In this document: positions 15,942-25,383 of the stretch, in pieces | How positions within the stretch are numbered: the stretch's first letter is position 1 | Layout: each line of letters begins with the position of its first letter | The notes under the pieces: generated by a model | Databases searched by the model: none | Told to the model about the DNA's origin: nothing | The model's input: only the letters and a program-made list of their open reading frames with translations | Translations under genes and position numbers: made by a program | NCBI RefSeq assembly: GCF_900157365.1 | Contig: NZ_FUEZ01000003.1 | Span: 1,488,001-1,552,000 of the forward strand | Length of the DNA stretch: 64,000 bases | Direction: 5' to 3' | Origin: Mycobacterium numidiamassiliense | GTDB lineage: Bacteria; Actinomycetota; Actinomycetes; Mycobacteriales; Mycobacteriaceae

Positions 15942-16691
15942 CTAGAAGTCTTTCTGATTGACGGTCGTCACCAGTCCACCGTCCATGATGAATTCGCTGC
16001 CCGTGGAGTAGGACGAGTCGTCGCTGGCCAGGAACACCACAAACGTCGCGACCTCCCGCACCTCTCCCGGGCGTCCCAGCGGGATGGTGACCATGTCCTC
16101 CGGCAGCTTGGCGGTCATCGGTGTGCGAATGAATCCGGGGTGGATCGAATTCACCCGGATGTTCAGCGGTGCCAGCTCCAAAGCCGCCGACTTGGCCAGG
16201 CCGCGGACGCCCCATTTGGACGCGACGTACGGGTGCACGGCGGGCGCCCCGCGCAGCCCCTCAATGGACGAAACGTTGATGATCGAACCGCCACCGGCCG
16301 CGGTCATCGGCTCGACGGCCACCCGCATGCCCAAGAAGGTGCCGGTCAAGTTGACGTCGATCACCTTCTGCCACTTGGCCAGATCGAAATTCTTCAGTTG
16401 CCCGAGGGCGACGGTGCCGGCGTTGTTCACCAGGACGTTGAGCTTGCCGAATTCGCTGACCGCCGTTGCGACCGCCGCGTCCCACTGATCGGGCTGGGTG
16501 ACGTCGAGGTGGACATATCGTGCGGCGTCACCGATTTCGGCCGCCAGCGCTTTGCCCTCGTCGTCCAGGATGTCGCCGATCACGACCTGGGCGCCTTCCT
16601 CGACGAGCAGGCGAGCGTCCTCGGCTCCCATTCCTCGAGCGCCGCCGCTGATAAGTGCGACCTTTCCCTCTACCCGTCCTGGACGTTCCAC
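15942..16691 (-). CDS. Short-chain dehydrogenase/reductase, hydroxysteroid dehydrogenase-like
   Basis: A 249-residue classical SDR with an intact catalytic set: GGARGMG at 16-22, GDILDD after the second strand (Asp at its end, favouring NAD), NNAG at 89-92, INVSS with Ser at 141-142, and Tyr155-VAS-Lys159. The C-terminal SSYSTGSEFIMDGGLV is the usual tetramer-forming strand. The sequence resembles 3-alpha/20-beta-hydroxysteroid dehydrogenases, oxidising or reducing a ring hydroxyl, but specificity is not proven. A 158-base gap separates it from the degenerate SDR downstream; it sits 29 bases after the dihydrodipicolinate-reductase-like gene. Confidence 0.93.
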   Translation of the reverse strand: MERPGRVEGKVALISGGARGMGAEDARLLVEEGAQVVIGDILDDEGKALAAEIGDAARYVHLDVTQPDQWDAAVATAVSEFGKLNVLVNNAGTVALGQLKNFDLAKWQKVIDVNLTGTFLGMRVAVEPMTAAGGGSIINVSSIEGLRGAPAVHPYVASKWGVRGLAKSAALELAPLNIRVNSIHPGFIRTPMTAKLPEDMVTIPLGRPGEVREVATFVVFLASDDSSYSTGSEFIMDGGLVTTVNQKDF

Positions 16692-16720
16692 AGAGGGGCT
16701 CCTTTCGATGTGTTCAAGGC

Positions 16721-17833
16721 CTAGCTGGCCACGAGGTGGTTTGGCGTGGAAGTTGTTGTGAAAAGCCCTTTTCCGGTCACCAGCGGTAGGGCAAGGGTGG
16801 TCGTGATGCCCGGCGGCGCCGCGATCACGTCGGGGATGGCGTTGACGACGCGGCCGGCGGCACCGGCGATCGCGGCGTGGTTGTGGTCGCCCTTGCGGCT
16901 GCTCGGCACGATGTCCACGGCGTAGGACGGTTCGCCGACGATCTCGACGCGGTACGAGCCGTCACCGGAAGCGGGTTGCTGCCAGTCGGGCCGCAGGTCG
17001 GGCCGCAGCCGGGTGATGTGCTCGATGACGATCGCGGGGTGGCCCTTGACCATTCCCCGAATCTCGAACCGCAACGCGGCCACCGTGCCCTTGGCCACCC
17101 GTCCGACCGCGATGTCGAAGTCTTCCGGCGCCGGCTCGCGCTGGTATGACTCGGTGATCTCGTCGATCTCGATGCCCAGGCCGGCCGCCAGCTGGCGGAT
17201 CGCGGTCCCCCAGGCGATGCCGAGAATGCCCGGTTGCAGCAGCATCGGCACCTCGTCCATGGGCTTGGCGAACCCCATGTAGTCCATCACCTCGACGCCG
17301 TCGTAGCTCGCGTAGTCGTGGATCTCCATGCAGCGCACCGACTCGATGCGCTGGCAGGTGCCGGCGAGCGCGAACGGGATCAGATCATTGGCGAATCCCG
17401 GGTCGACACCGCTGATGAAGATTGTCGAATTACCTTGCCGGGCAGCATCTTCCACCCGGTTGATGTACTTGTCGGGCATCACTCCCCAGGGGAATTGCAG
17501 CAGCCCGGGCGAGGATCCGACGACGTTGATGCCGGCGGCCAGGATGCGCATGACGTCGGCCATGGCCTCGGGCAGCCGGGTGTCACCCATCGCGCAGTAG
17601 ACAACGCACTCGGGCTTGGCGGCGATCAGCGCGTCGAGGTCGTTGGCGGCTTTGATACCGGTGTCGACTGGGGCGTCCAGGCCGACGCCGCAAAGCTCCC
17701 CGGCGTCCTTGCCCACCTTCTCGGGCGACGACACATTCAACGCGATCAGTTCGAATTGCGGATTGGTGATGAGCTCGGCGAGAGCAAGCCTTCCGACGTT
17801 TCCGGTACCGACGTGGGCGACGCGGATTGCCAT
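16721..17833 (-). CDS. Dihydrodipicolinate reductase N-domain / amine dehydrogenase-like oxidoreductase
   Basis: A 370-residue NAD(P)-dependent protein. The N-terminal Rossmann motif is VAHVGTGNVGRLALAEL; further on are VVYCAMGDTR, NVVGSSPGLLQFPWG and FISGVDPGFANDLIPFAL. This pattern belongs to the family annotated as dihydrodipicolinate-reductase-like or 2,4-diaminopentanoate-dehydrogenase-like, many members of which in mycobacteria lie beside SDRs and TetR regulators and have no proven substrate. A palindrome at 17856-17866 lies just upstream of the ATG at 17833. Probably co-transcribed with the downstream SDR. Confidence 0.85.
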   Translation of the reverse strand: MAIRVAHVGTGNVGRLALAELITNPQFELIALNVSSPEKVGKDAGELCGVGLDAPVDTGIKAANDLDALIAAKPECVVYCAMGDTRLPEAMADVMRILAAGINVVGSSPGLLQFPWGVMPDKYINRVEDAARQGNSTIFISGVDPGFANDLIPFALAGTCQRIESVRCMEIHDYASYDGVEVMDYMGFAKPMDEVPMLLQPGILGIAWGTAIRQLAAGLGIEIDEITESYQREPAPEDFDIAVGRVAKGTVAALRFEIRGMVKGHPAIVIEHITRLRPDLRPDWQQPASGDGSYRVEIVGEPSYAVDIVPSSRKGDHNHAAIAGAAGRVVNAIPDVIAAPPGITTTLALPLVTGKGLFTTTSTPNHLVAS

Positions 17834-17855
17834 GACCGTCTCCGTTCAGAACGTG

Positions 17856-17866
17856 GAAAACTTTTC
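17856..17866. promoter_or_regulatory. Small palindrome upstream of the dehydrogenase gene
   Basis: GAAAA-C-TTTTC, a perfect 5-bp inverted repeat 23 bases upstream of the start at 17833, flanked by a looser GTGGA...TCCAC pair spanning 17853-17881. This is a candidate operator or promoter element between the dehydrogenase gene and the adjacent TetR gene (whose 3' end is at 17915). Confidence 0.35.
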
Positions 17867-17914
17867 TAGACAGTAGTCCACAATTTCTGGTGCGCCCATC
17901 GGGGTCGCCGGCCA

Positions 17915-18550
17915 CTACGGCCCGAGCGGCGAAGTGGCCCGAATCGACTCGTCGCGAATCAAACCCCGCAGCAGCGCGGTGCTGAACTCGGCGGCGATCT
18001 CCTTGGCCGATCGTCGTCCGCTCGGCCGCAGCCACCGATAGCTGCCCAGCGTCATCCCGATGTAGCCCAGCGCCAGCACGTGCGAGTCGCACTCGTAGAA
18101 CTCGCCGCTGGCGATCCCGCGATCGATCAGGCCGTGCACGTGGTGGTAGACCTGGGCTTCCTTCTCGCGGACCTCCGCGACCTGTTCACTGGTGAACCAC
18201 TCGGTGATGTAGGGCTGCTCCTGGAAATACACCGCGGCCCTCTCGGGGTCGCTGGCGATTCCCATGAGCAGCCGGATCGTGTACTGGTAGAGCGCCTCGC
18301 GGGCGGTCCAGGACGGGTCGTCGTGCACGGCGGCCAGCGTGCCCTCGGCGGCCTGGCGGTAGATGTCGAACAGGATCAGCGACTTGCTGGCGTAGTAGTG
18401 GTAGACGGTGGCCTTGTTCAGGCCGATCACGTCGGCGACGTCATCCATCCGGGTGCCGTGATAGCCGCGGGCGGCGAACAGCTTGGTCGCCACGGCCAGC
18501 AACTCCTCGCGCCGCGTTAACCCGTTGGGGGTGATGCTGTCGGATGACAT
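17915..18550 (-). CDS. TetR-family regulator (Rv0158-like)
   Basis: A 211-residue TetR protein with a standard helix-turn-helix: ELLAVATKLFAARGYHGTRMDDVADVIG followed by LNKATVYHYYASKSLILFDIY. The C-terminal domain resembles the TetR_C subfamily of lipid-metabolism regulators (ALYQYTIRLLMGIASDPERAAVYFQEQPY). Position beside pntB and a 41-residue gene matches Rv0158 in M. tuberculosis. A palindrome at 18620-18635 lies 70 bases upstream, suggesting autoregulation and control of the divergent small gene. Start ATG 18550. Confidence 0.92.
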   Translation of the reverse strand: MSSDSITPNGLTRREELLAVATKLFAARGYHGTRMDDVADVIGLNKATVYHYYASKSLILFDIYRQAAEGTLAAVHDDPSWTAREALYQYTIRLLMGIASDPERAAVYFQEQPYITEWFTSEQVAEVREKEAQVYHHVHGLIDRGIASGEFYECDSHVLALGYIGMTLGSYRWLRPSGRRSAKEIAAEFSTALLRGLIRDESIRATSPLGP

Positions 18551-18619
18551 CTCTACTCACTATCGTCGCTGCCAGCCAAGCCGGATGAGGTTCCAGCGAG
18601 GCTCCGGTAAAGCAAAGTA

Positions 18620-18635
18620 CCAATCAACTGGTTGG
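18620..18635. promoter_or_regulatory. Candidate TetR operator between Rv0158-like gene and the small gene
   Basis: CCAATCAACTGGTTGG, an imperfect 16-bp palindrome with 12 of 16 positions symmetric (CCAAnCAnnTGnTTGG). It lies between two divergent genes, the TetR at 18550 and the small gene at 18728/18737. The GGTTGG half also appears in a palindrome upstream of the aldehyde dehydrogenase at 26898-26915. Confidence 0.5.
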
Positions 18636-18736
18636 ACAGTTTAAGGCCATCGCCGCCTGTCGCCCCGGGACTCATGGGGCTACAGTGGAAATTTGAACGA
18701 GGCCGCTAGGGGATCGCAAGAGGATAGGTGGCGCTG

Positions 18737-18862
18737 ATGGATCCGAGTCCGGACTACGACGCGAGCGACGAGATCGAGTTCTTCATGAACTACCTAAGCT
18801 GGGGCTTGCGCGGAGTCGAGAACGGCCACGGATACCCGCCGCCCGCGTATCCGCCCGTTTAG
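18737..18862 (+). CDS. Small acidic, proline-tailed protein (Rv0157A-like)
   Basis: A 41-residue open frame from ATG 18737, or 44 residues from GTG 18728, which has a better-placed AGAGG. The peptide is acidic at the start (MDPSPDYDASDEIEF), has a short amphipathic core (FMNYLSWGLRGVENG) and ends in YPPPAYPPV. A small conserved hypothetical (Rv0157A) is annotated at the same place in M. tuberculosis, between pntB and the TetR gene, which supports a real gene. Its role is unknown. It faces pntB tail to tail, ending 22 bases before the pntB stop. Confidence 0.6.
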   Translation: MDPSPDYDASDEIEFFMNYLSWGLRGVENGHGYPPPAYPPV

Positions 18863-18884
18863 ACGCCGTTCCCACCTCGACGAA

Positions 18885-20309
18885 TTAGAGCGCTTTGAGT
18901 TCCTCGGCGATCGCGGTCACCGATTTCTTCGCATCACCGAACAGCATGCTGGTGCCATCCGCGTAGAACAGCGGGTTGTCGATCCCGGCGAAGCCGGAGT
19001 TCATCGACCGCTTCAGCACGATCACGGACTTCGCCTTGTCCACATTGAGGATCGGCATGCCGTAGATCGGGCTGGACGCGTCGTTGCGGGCCGCGGGGTT
19101 GGTGACGTCGTTGGCGCCGATGACGATGGCGACGTCGGTACGAGCGAACTCGTCGTTGATGTCGTCCATGTCCTTCATGGCGTCGTAGTCGACCTCGGCC
19201 TCGGCCAGCAGCACGTTCATGTGCCCGGGCATCCGGCCGGCGACCGGGTGGATCGCGTATTTCACCGTCACACCCTTGTGCTCCAGCAAGGTCGCCATGT
19301 CCTTGACCGCGTGCTGGGCCTGCGCGACCGCCAAGCCGTAGCCGGGCACCACGATCACTTGGTTGGCGTAGGCCATCTGAATCGCGGCATCGGCGGCCGA
19401 GGTCGCCTTCACCGTCTTGTCGCCACCGCCGTCGCCACTCGGCGCCACCCCACCGCCACCGAAACCTCCGGCGACGATCGCGGGAATGGAGCGGTTCATC
19501 GCCTTGGCCATGAGGTTGGTCAGGATCGAGCCGGAGGCACCGACGATCATGCCGGCCACGATCATCGCGGTGTTGTTCAGCGCCAGACCCGCGGCCGCGG
19601 CCGACAGCCCGGTCATCGCGTTGAGCAACGAGATGACCACCGGCATGTCGGCGCCGCCGATGGGCAGCACCACCATCAGGCCCAGCGCCCCGGCGGCGGC
19701 CAGCAGGCCGATCATCCACCACAGCGGCGCCCCGCCCGACCCGGGATGCGCGTGCAGGCCGATGACCACCGCGGCGGCCACCGCGGCCACCAGCAACAGC
19801 AGGTTGACCGGTTGCTGAGCCTTGCCGAAGCCGATCGGCGATCCCGAGATGATCTCCTGCAGCTTGCCGAACGCGATGATCGAGCCCCAGAAGGAGATCG
19901 ACCCGATGATCGCGGCGAACAACGACGCGACCACGATGTGCACGGTCGGCGATTCGCCGTGCTGGAACGCGGAAAATCCACTGGTGTCCATGAATTCGGC
20001 AAGCGCGATGAGCGCGACCGTGCCGCCACCGACTCCGTTGAAGAAGGCCACCAGCTGCGGCATGGCGGTCATCTTGGTCAGTCGCGCCGGCGGAACGCCG
20101 AGCACGATGCCGACCACCAGGCCGGCGATGATCAGCACCCATTGGTCGGTGTGCCGGATCTTGACCAGCGTGGCCGCCACCGCGAGCGCCATGCCCACCG
20201 CGGCGATCAGGTTGCCCCGCACCGCGGTCTTGGGCCCAGTCAGGCCCATCAGGCCGTAGATGAACAGCGCGAACGAGATGACGTAGAGGACCGTGACGAG
20301 ATAGTTCAT
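18885..20309 (-). CDS. pntB: NAD(P) transhydrogenase beta subunit PntB
   Basis: A 474-residue membrane protein with about nine transmembrane helices and a C-terminal NADP-binding domain. The soluble domain shows VIVVPGYGLAVAQAQHAVKDM, HPVAGRMPGHMNVLLAEA and VIGANDVTNPAARND, all hallmarks of the PntB dIII domain, and ends KSVIVLKRSMNSGFAGIDNPLF. The complex uses the proton gradient to reduce NADP with NADH. Length matches Rv0157. Its ATG overlaps the pntAB stop by 4 bases, so the three pnt genes form one translationally coupled operon. Confidence 0.98.
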   Translation of the reverse strand: MNYLVTVLYVISFALFIYGLMGLTGPKTAVRGNLIAAVGMALAVAATLVKIRHTDQWVLIIAGLVVGIVLGVPPARLTKMTAMPQLVAFFNGVGGGTVALIALAEFMDTSGFSAFQHGESPTVHIVVASLFAAIIGSISFWGSIIAFGKLQEIISGSPIGFGKAQQPVNLLLLVAAVAAAVVIGLHAHPGSGGAPLWWMIGLLAAAGALGLMVVLPIGGADMPVVISLLNAMTGLSAAAAGLALNNTAMIVAGMIVGASGSILTNLMAKAMNRSIPAIVAGGFGGGGVAPSGDGGGDKTVKATSAADAAIQMAYANQVIVVPGYGLAVAQAQHAVKDMATLLEHKGVTVKYAIHPVAGRMPGHMNVLLAEAEVDYDAMKDMDDINDEFARTDVAIVIGANDVTNPAARNDASSPIYGMPILNVDKAKSVIVLKRSMNSGFAGIDNPLFYADGTSMLFGDAKKSVTAIAEELKAL

Positions 20310-20644
20310 TTCGCGGCCGGCCCTCCCGCTTTCTCGCCCTTCGCGGCCGGGACCGACTTCTTGCCCTTGAACATGCCCAGCATCCGGTCGGTGACGATGA
20401 AGCCGCCGATCACGTTCAGGGTGCCGAACACCACCGCGACGAACAGGATGATCTGCACCGCCAGCGACGGGTGCTCGACCTCACCGAAGACCACCAGCGC
20501 GCCGAGCACGACGATGCCGTGGATGGCGTTGGTTCCCGACATCAGCGGCGTGTGCAGCGTATTGGGCACCTTGGAGATCACCGCGAACCCGACGAATCCG
20601 GACAGCACCAGGATCGCCAGGTTTTCCAACAGCTCGTCGTACAT
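20306..20644 (-). CDS. pntAB: NAD(P) transhydrogenase alpha subunit 2 PntAB (membrane part)
   Basis: A 112-residue protein with three hydrophobic helices (LAILVLSGFVGFAVISKVP, GIVVLGALVVFG, QIILFVAVVFGTLNVIGGF) and a Lys/Ala-rich C-terminal tail. It corresponds to the membrane half of the alpha subunit, encoded separately as in other actinobacteria and alpha-proteobacteria. The start codon follows the pntAA stop with no spacer (TAGATG), and its stop overlaps the pntB start. Confidence 0.97.
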   Translation of the reverse strand: MYDELLENLAILVLSGFVGFAVISKVPNTLHTPLMSGTNAIHGIVVLGALVVFGEVEHPSLAVQIILFVAVVFGTLNVIGGFIVTDRMLGMFKGKKSVPAAKGEKAGGPAAK

Positions 20645-21745
20645 CTAGGAGTCCTCTCCGCGAGTCACACACGACTCGGCGACGACTTCGTCGTCGAAGT
20701 CCGGGGCCAGCTTGCCGTCGGTCATCAGCAGGTCCAGTAGCGCGGTGATGTTCTTGCTGTAGAGCTCGCTGGCGTGCTCGGGCATCGTCGCCGGCAGGTT
20801 CAGCGGCGACGCGATGGTGACGTCGTGCTTGACGACCGTCCGCCCGGGCTCGGTGAGCTCGCAGTTGCCCCCGGTTTCCCCGGCCAGGTCCACCACCACG
20901 CTGCCGGGTTTCATCGCTTCGACGGCCGCGGCGGTCACCAGCCGCGGCGCGGGTCGTCCCGGCACGAGCGCGGTGGTGATGACGACGTCGAAGCCGCTGA
21001 TCGCCTTCTCCAGCGCCTGCTGTTGCTGGGCCTTTTCGTCTTCGGTCAGCTCGCGCGCGTATCCACCCTCGCCGGCCGCATCGATGCCGATGTCCAGCCA
21101 CTGGGCCCCCACCGACCGCACCTGGTCGGCGACCTCGGGCCGCACGTCGTAGCCGGTGGTGCGCGCCCCGAGCCGTTTGGCCGTCGCCAGCGCCTGCAGC
21201 CCGGCCACTCCGACGCCGAGGACCAGCACGGTGGCCGGCTTCACCGTCCCCGCCGCCGTCGTCAGCATCGGGAAGAACCGGGTCGACTCGGAGGCCGCCA
21301 GCAGCACGGCCTTATAGCCGGACACGTTGCCTTGCGACGACAACGCGTCCATCGCCTGCGCGCGCGAGATCCGCGGGATGGCCTCCAGCGCGAACGCCTG
21401 CACGCCCGCCGCACGCAGCGCGGCGATGGAGTTGTCCGCATTGCGGGGCGCCAGGAAGCCGATCAGTGTCTGGCCGCTGCGCAATTTGCCGACCTCGTCG
21501 GCGGTCGGCGGCGCGACCTTGACCACGACATCGGCGGTCCACGCGTCCCCGATGATGGCGCCGGCCTCGGTGTAGAGCGCGTCGGGCAGCAGCGCGCCTT
21601 CACCCGCGCCGGACTCGACCACCACGGCCAGTCCGCTGCCCGTCAGCGACGCGACCGCCTTGGGTACCAGCGCGACCCGGCGCTCGTCCGTCCCGGACTC
21701 AGCGACTACCCCGATCGTCGTCTGCGGATCTGTCATCGCGCGCAC
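20645..21745 (-). CDS. pntAA: NAD(P) transhydrogenase alpha subunit 1 PntAA (NAD-binding part)
   Basis: The 366-residue soluble dI subunit. N-terminal AESGTDERRVALVPKAV is typical of the alanine dehydrogenase/PNT superfamily; the NAD fold shows VLVLGVGVAGLQALATAKRLGA and the closing part has VVVDLAGETGGNCELTEPG. Three starts are in frame: GTG 21751, GTG 21745 and ATG 21736. GTG 21745 is preferred because AAGGAAA sits six bases upstream and the product then has the same length as I recall for Rv0155. It is first in the pntAA-pntAB-pntB operon. Confidence 0.97.
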   Translation of the reverse strand: MRAMTDPQTTIGVVAESGTDERRVALVPKAVASLTGSGLAVVVESGAGEGALLPDALYTEAGAIIGDAWTADVVVKVAPPTADEVGKLRSGQTLIGFLAPRNADNSIAALRAAGVQAFALEAIPRISRAQAMDALSSQGNVSGYKAVLLAASESTRFFPMLTTAAGTVKPATVLVLGVGVAGLQALATAKRLGARTTGYDVRPEVADQVRSVGAQWLDIGIDAAGEGGYARELTEDEKAQQQQALEKAISGFDVVITTALVPGRPAPRLVTAAAVEAMKPGSVVVDLAGETGGNCELTEPGRTVVKHDVTIASPLNLPATMPEHASELYSKNITALLDLLMTDGKLAPDFDDEVVAESCVTRGEDS

Positions 21746-21799
21746 ATCCACTTTCCTTAGGTTCTGCCCGGGCGTTTGCCCCAGACACCCTAACCGCCG

Positions 21800-22261
21800 C
21801 TACCAGAGCGGGAAGTCTTGGCCGTGTTCGGATGCCGGGCGGGGTCCGACGTGGCGCCGCTCGGATTCGGTGATCGGCACGTCGTTGATGCTGGCCTCGC
21901 GGCGGGCCATCAACCCCGACGGCGTGAACTCCCACAGCTCGTTGCCGTAGCTGCGATACCACTGCCCGGTGTCGTCATGGCACTCGTACTGGAACCGCAC
22001 GGCGATCCGGTTGTCGTGAAAGTCCCACAGGCTCTTGCGCAGCGAGTAGTCCAGTTCGCGCTGCCACTTGCGGGTCAAAAACGCCACGATCTCGGCGCGG
22101 CCGACGATGTGTTCGCTGCGGTTTCGCCATTGCGAGTCGGGCGTGTAGGCCAGGCTGACGTGCTCGGGATCGCAGGTGTTCCACGCGTCTTCGGCTGCTT
22201 GCACCTTCTGCAGCGCGGTTTCGTGGGTGAAAGGCGGGAAGGGCGGGCGGGTCTCGGTCAT
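21800..22261 (-). CDS. DUF1348 (NTF2-like) protein
   Basis: A 153-residue cone-shaped NTF2-fold protein of the DUF1348 family. Diagnostic parts are [71 protein letters not shown] and [15 protein letters not shown]. Function is unknown; family members are small cytosolic proteins. Starts at 22270 and 22273 would add a few residues (MMGAM-); ATG 22261 is used. It lies upstream of pntAA (54-base gap) and is divergent from fadE2. I do not recall an equivalent at this site in M. tuberculosis. Confidence 0.88.
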   Translation of the reverse strand: MTETRPPFPPFTHETALQKVQAAEDAWNTCDPEHVSLAYTPDSQWRNRSEHIVGRAEIVAFLTRKWQRELDYSLRKSLWDFHDNRIAVRFQYECHDDTGQWYRSYGNELWEFTPSGLMARREASINDVPITESERRHVGPRPASEHGQDFPLW

Positions 22262-22396
22262 GGCCCCCATCATCCCCCGTCGAGCTGGGGGCATCCCCCG
22301 CCTGCGGGGAACGCGGAATCGCACTATGCCGCATGTATTCGGGCGATTCCGCGTCTGGTCGCGGCGGGTTAAGGGGCGTGTCCTATCGTGACGGGC

Positions 22397-23621
<1,225 letters not shown>

Positions 23622-23629
<8 letters not shown>

Positions 23630-24449
23630 GACCCTGCGAGAACTGTCGGGCGCGTGGAACTTTCGCGACGTCGCCGACGGTGCGGCCGCGCTGCGACCCG
23701 GGCGGCTGTTCCGCTCCGGCGAGCTGAGCCGCTTGGACGACGAGGGCCGCGCGCTGCTGCGCGATCTCGGCATCACCGACGTCGCGGACTTGCGCGCCAG
23801 GCGTGAGGTCGCCCGGCGCGGTCCGGGCTTGGTGCCCGACGGAGTCGAAATCCACCTGCTGCCCCTGCCCGATCTTGGTGACGAAGAGCCTCAGAGTGAG
23901 GACGCAGCGCCGCACGAGACGGCGTTTCGGCGGCTGTTCGAGGGCGATCCCGACCAATCCGACGAGGCAGTTAACGAGGCCGCTGTCCGCCACATGATCG
24001 ACGAATACCGGCAATTCCCGTCCCGTAACGGAGCGCAACGCGCTGTGCGGCAAGTCTTTTCGTTGCTTGCAGCCGGGCGACCGGTGCTCACGCACTGCTT
24101 CGCGGGCAAGGACCGCACCGGTTTTGTGGTAGCCACGGTGCTGGAAGCGATCGGCATCGATCGCGACACCATCGTGGCTGACTATCTGCGCAGCAATGCC
24201 GCGGTACCCCAACTACGAGACCACATCTACGAGATGATCCAGCACCGTTCCGACGTCGAACTCACCCCGGAGGTCGTCACGTTCACCAAGGCGCGGCTGG
24301 CCGATGGCGTCCTCGGCGTGCGCCCGGAATATCTGGCCGCCGCCCGCCAGGCGATCGACGAGGCGTATGGCTCGCTGGACGCCTACCTACGCGACGCAGG
24401 CATTGCGGAGGCGGATGTGGACCGCCTGCGCAATGAACTGCTCGTCTAA
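23622..24449 (+). CDS. ptbB: Secreted protein tyrosine/triple-specificity phosphatase PtbB (mPTPB)
   Basis: A 275-residue phosphatase. The P-loop HCFAGKDRTG, with the nucleophile at Cys159, is the characteristic mPTPB form; other conserved segments are RELSGAWNFRDVADG, RPGRLFRSGELSRL, ITDVADLRARREVARRGPG and VTFTKARLADGVLGVRPEYL. In M. tuberculosis the homologue Rv0153c is secreted into host macrophages and dephosphorylates phosphotyrosine and phosphoinositides. No classical signal peptide is visible, as in that homologue. It is coupled to fadE2 by an 8-base overlap and meets the convergent SDR gene 11 bases downstream. Confidence 0.97.
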
Positions 24450-24460
24450 TTCGCCGGCTC

Positions 24461-25324
24461 TTAGCCCAGCTTGAAATTGGCCTGCTTGGCCTCGGACAAG
24501 TCGGTGATCTCGGCCCAGTGCGCGGCGACATCGTCCACCGTCGGCGGCTTGTCGAACGTGATGCCGTCGTTCTGGAACAGCGCGACACGCTGCACCTTGC
24601 CGCCACCGACCACGAAAACCGAAGCGTTGTTGGGGTTTTCCTCGGTGGACAGGTAGGCGACCACCGGTGCGACGTATTCGGGCGTGAGCTTCTCGAGCAC
24701 TTCCTTGGGCAGGATGTCCTCGGTCATCCGGGTGGCCGCGATCGGCGCAACGGCATTGGCGTGGATGTTGTACTTCGCACCTTCGAGCGCCAGGCTGTTG
24801 ATCAGGCCGACCAGTCCGAGCTTGGCCGCGCCGTAGTTGGTCTGACCGAAGTTGCCGAATAGCCCACTGGTCGAGGTGGCTACCACCACCCGGCCGTAGC
24901 TCTGCTCACGGAAATGCGGCCAGGCCGCGCGGATGACGTTGTACCCGCCGTACAGGTGCACCTTGAGCACGGAGTCCCAGTTCTCGAACGTCATCTTGTG
25001 GAAGGTGCCGTCGCGCAGGATTCCCGCGTTGCTCACCACGCCGTGGATCGCGCCGAACTCGTCGATCGCGGTCTTGATGATGTTCTCGGCGCCCTCGGGC
25101 TCGGCGACGCTGTCGTAGTTGGCGGCCGCCCGGCCGCCCGCGTCCCGGATCTCGGCGACGACCTGGTCAGCCATGTTGTGGCCGGCACCGGTGCCGTCGC
25201 GCGCTCCACCAAGGTCATTGACGATGACGCTCGCGCCCTCGGCGGCGAGGGTCAGGGCGTATTCGCGGCCCAATCCCCCACCGGCTCCGGTGACGACGAT
25301 GACGCGATCCTGCACTCCTGGCAT
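24461..25324 (-). CDS. Short-chain dehydrogenase, MFE-2 hydroxyacyl-CoA dehydrogenase type (Rv0148-like)
   Basis: A 287-residue SDR of the subfamily related to the dehydrogenase part of peroxisomal multifunctional enzyme 2. Features: VVTGAGGGLG at 10-19, IVNDLGGARDGTGAG, VSNAGILRDGTFHKM, VATSTSGLFGNFGQTNYGAAKLGLVG with the Ser, Tyr and Lys catalytic residues, and HANAVAPIAATRMTEDILP. Such enzymes oxidise 3-hydroxyacyl-CoA. Gene order (next to the aldehyde dehydrogenase) and length match Rv0148. A palindrome lies 20 bases upstream of its start. Confidence 0.95.
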   Translation of the reverse strand: MPGVQDRVIVVTGAGGGLGREYALTLAAEGASVIVNDLGGARDGTGAGHNMADQVVAEIRDAGGRAAANYDSVAEPEGAENIIKTAIDEFGAIHGVVSNAGILRDGTFHKMTFENWDSVLKVHLYGGYNVIRAAWPHFREQSYGRVVVATSTSGLFGNFGQTNYGAAKLGLVGLINSLALEGAKYNIHANAVAPIAATRMTEDILPKEVLEKLTPEYVAPVVAYLSTEENPNNASVFVVGGGKVQRVALFQNDGITFDKPPTVDDVAAHWAEITDLSEAKQANFKLG

Positions 25325-25343
25325 CAGGTTCCTCTCTGCTTTT

Positions 25344-25356
25344 GTAAAACGTTTAC
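25344..25356. promoter_or_regulatory. Palindromic operator candidate upstream of the Rv0148-like SDR
   Basis: GTAAA-ACG-TTTAC, a perfect 5-bp inverted repeat in an AT-rich pocket (TTTGTAAAACGTTTACTAG) between the aldehyde dehydrogenase stop (25384) and the SDR start (25324). It lies where a promoter would be, so the SDR may have its own regulated promoter rather than depending only on read-through. Confidence 0.4.
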
Positions 25357-25383
25357 TAGCAAGTGATTTGGTGCGAAAACGGG

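Noticed and set aside
15837..18613. Further GTAAAG-containing sites (near 15840 and 18607) as extra regulon motif copies
   Set aside because: The left half GCGTGACA is missing at the required distance in both cases.
20306..21745. Frameshift splitting a single pntA gene
   Set aside because: The separate PntAA and PntAB genes match the normal actinobacterial arrangement, with TAGATG at the junction and standard lengths.
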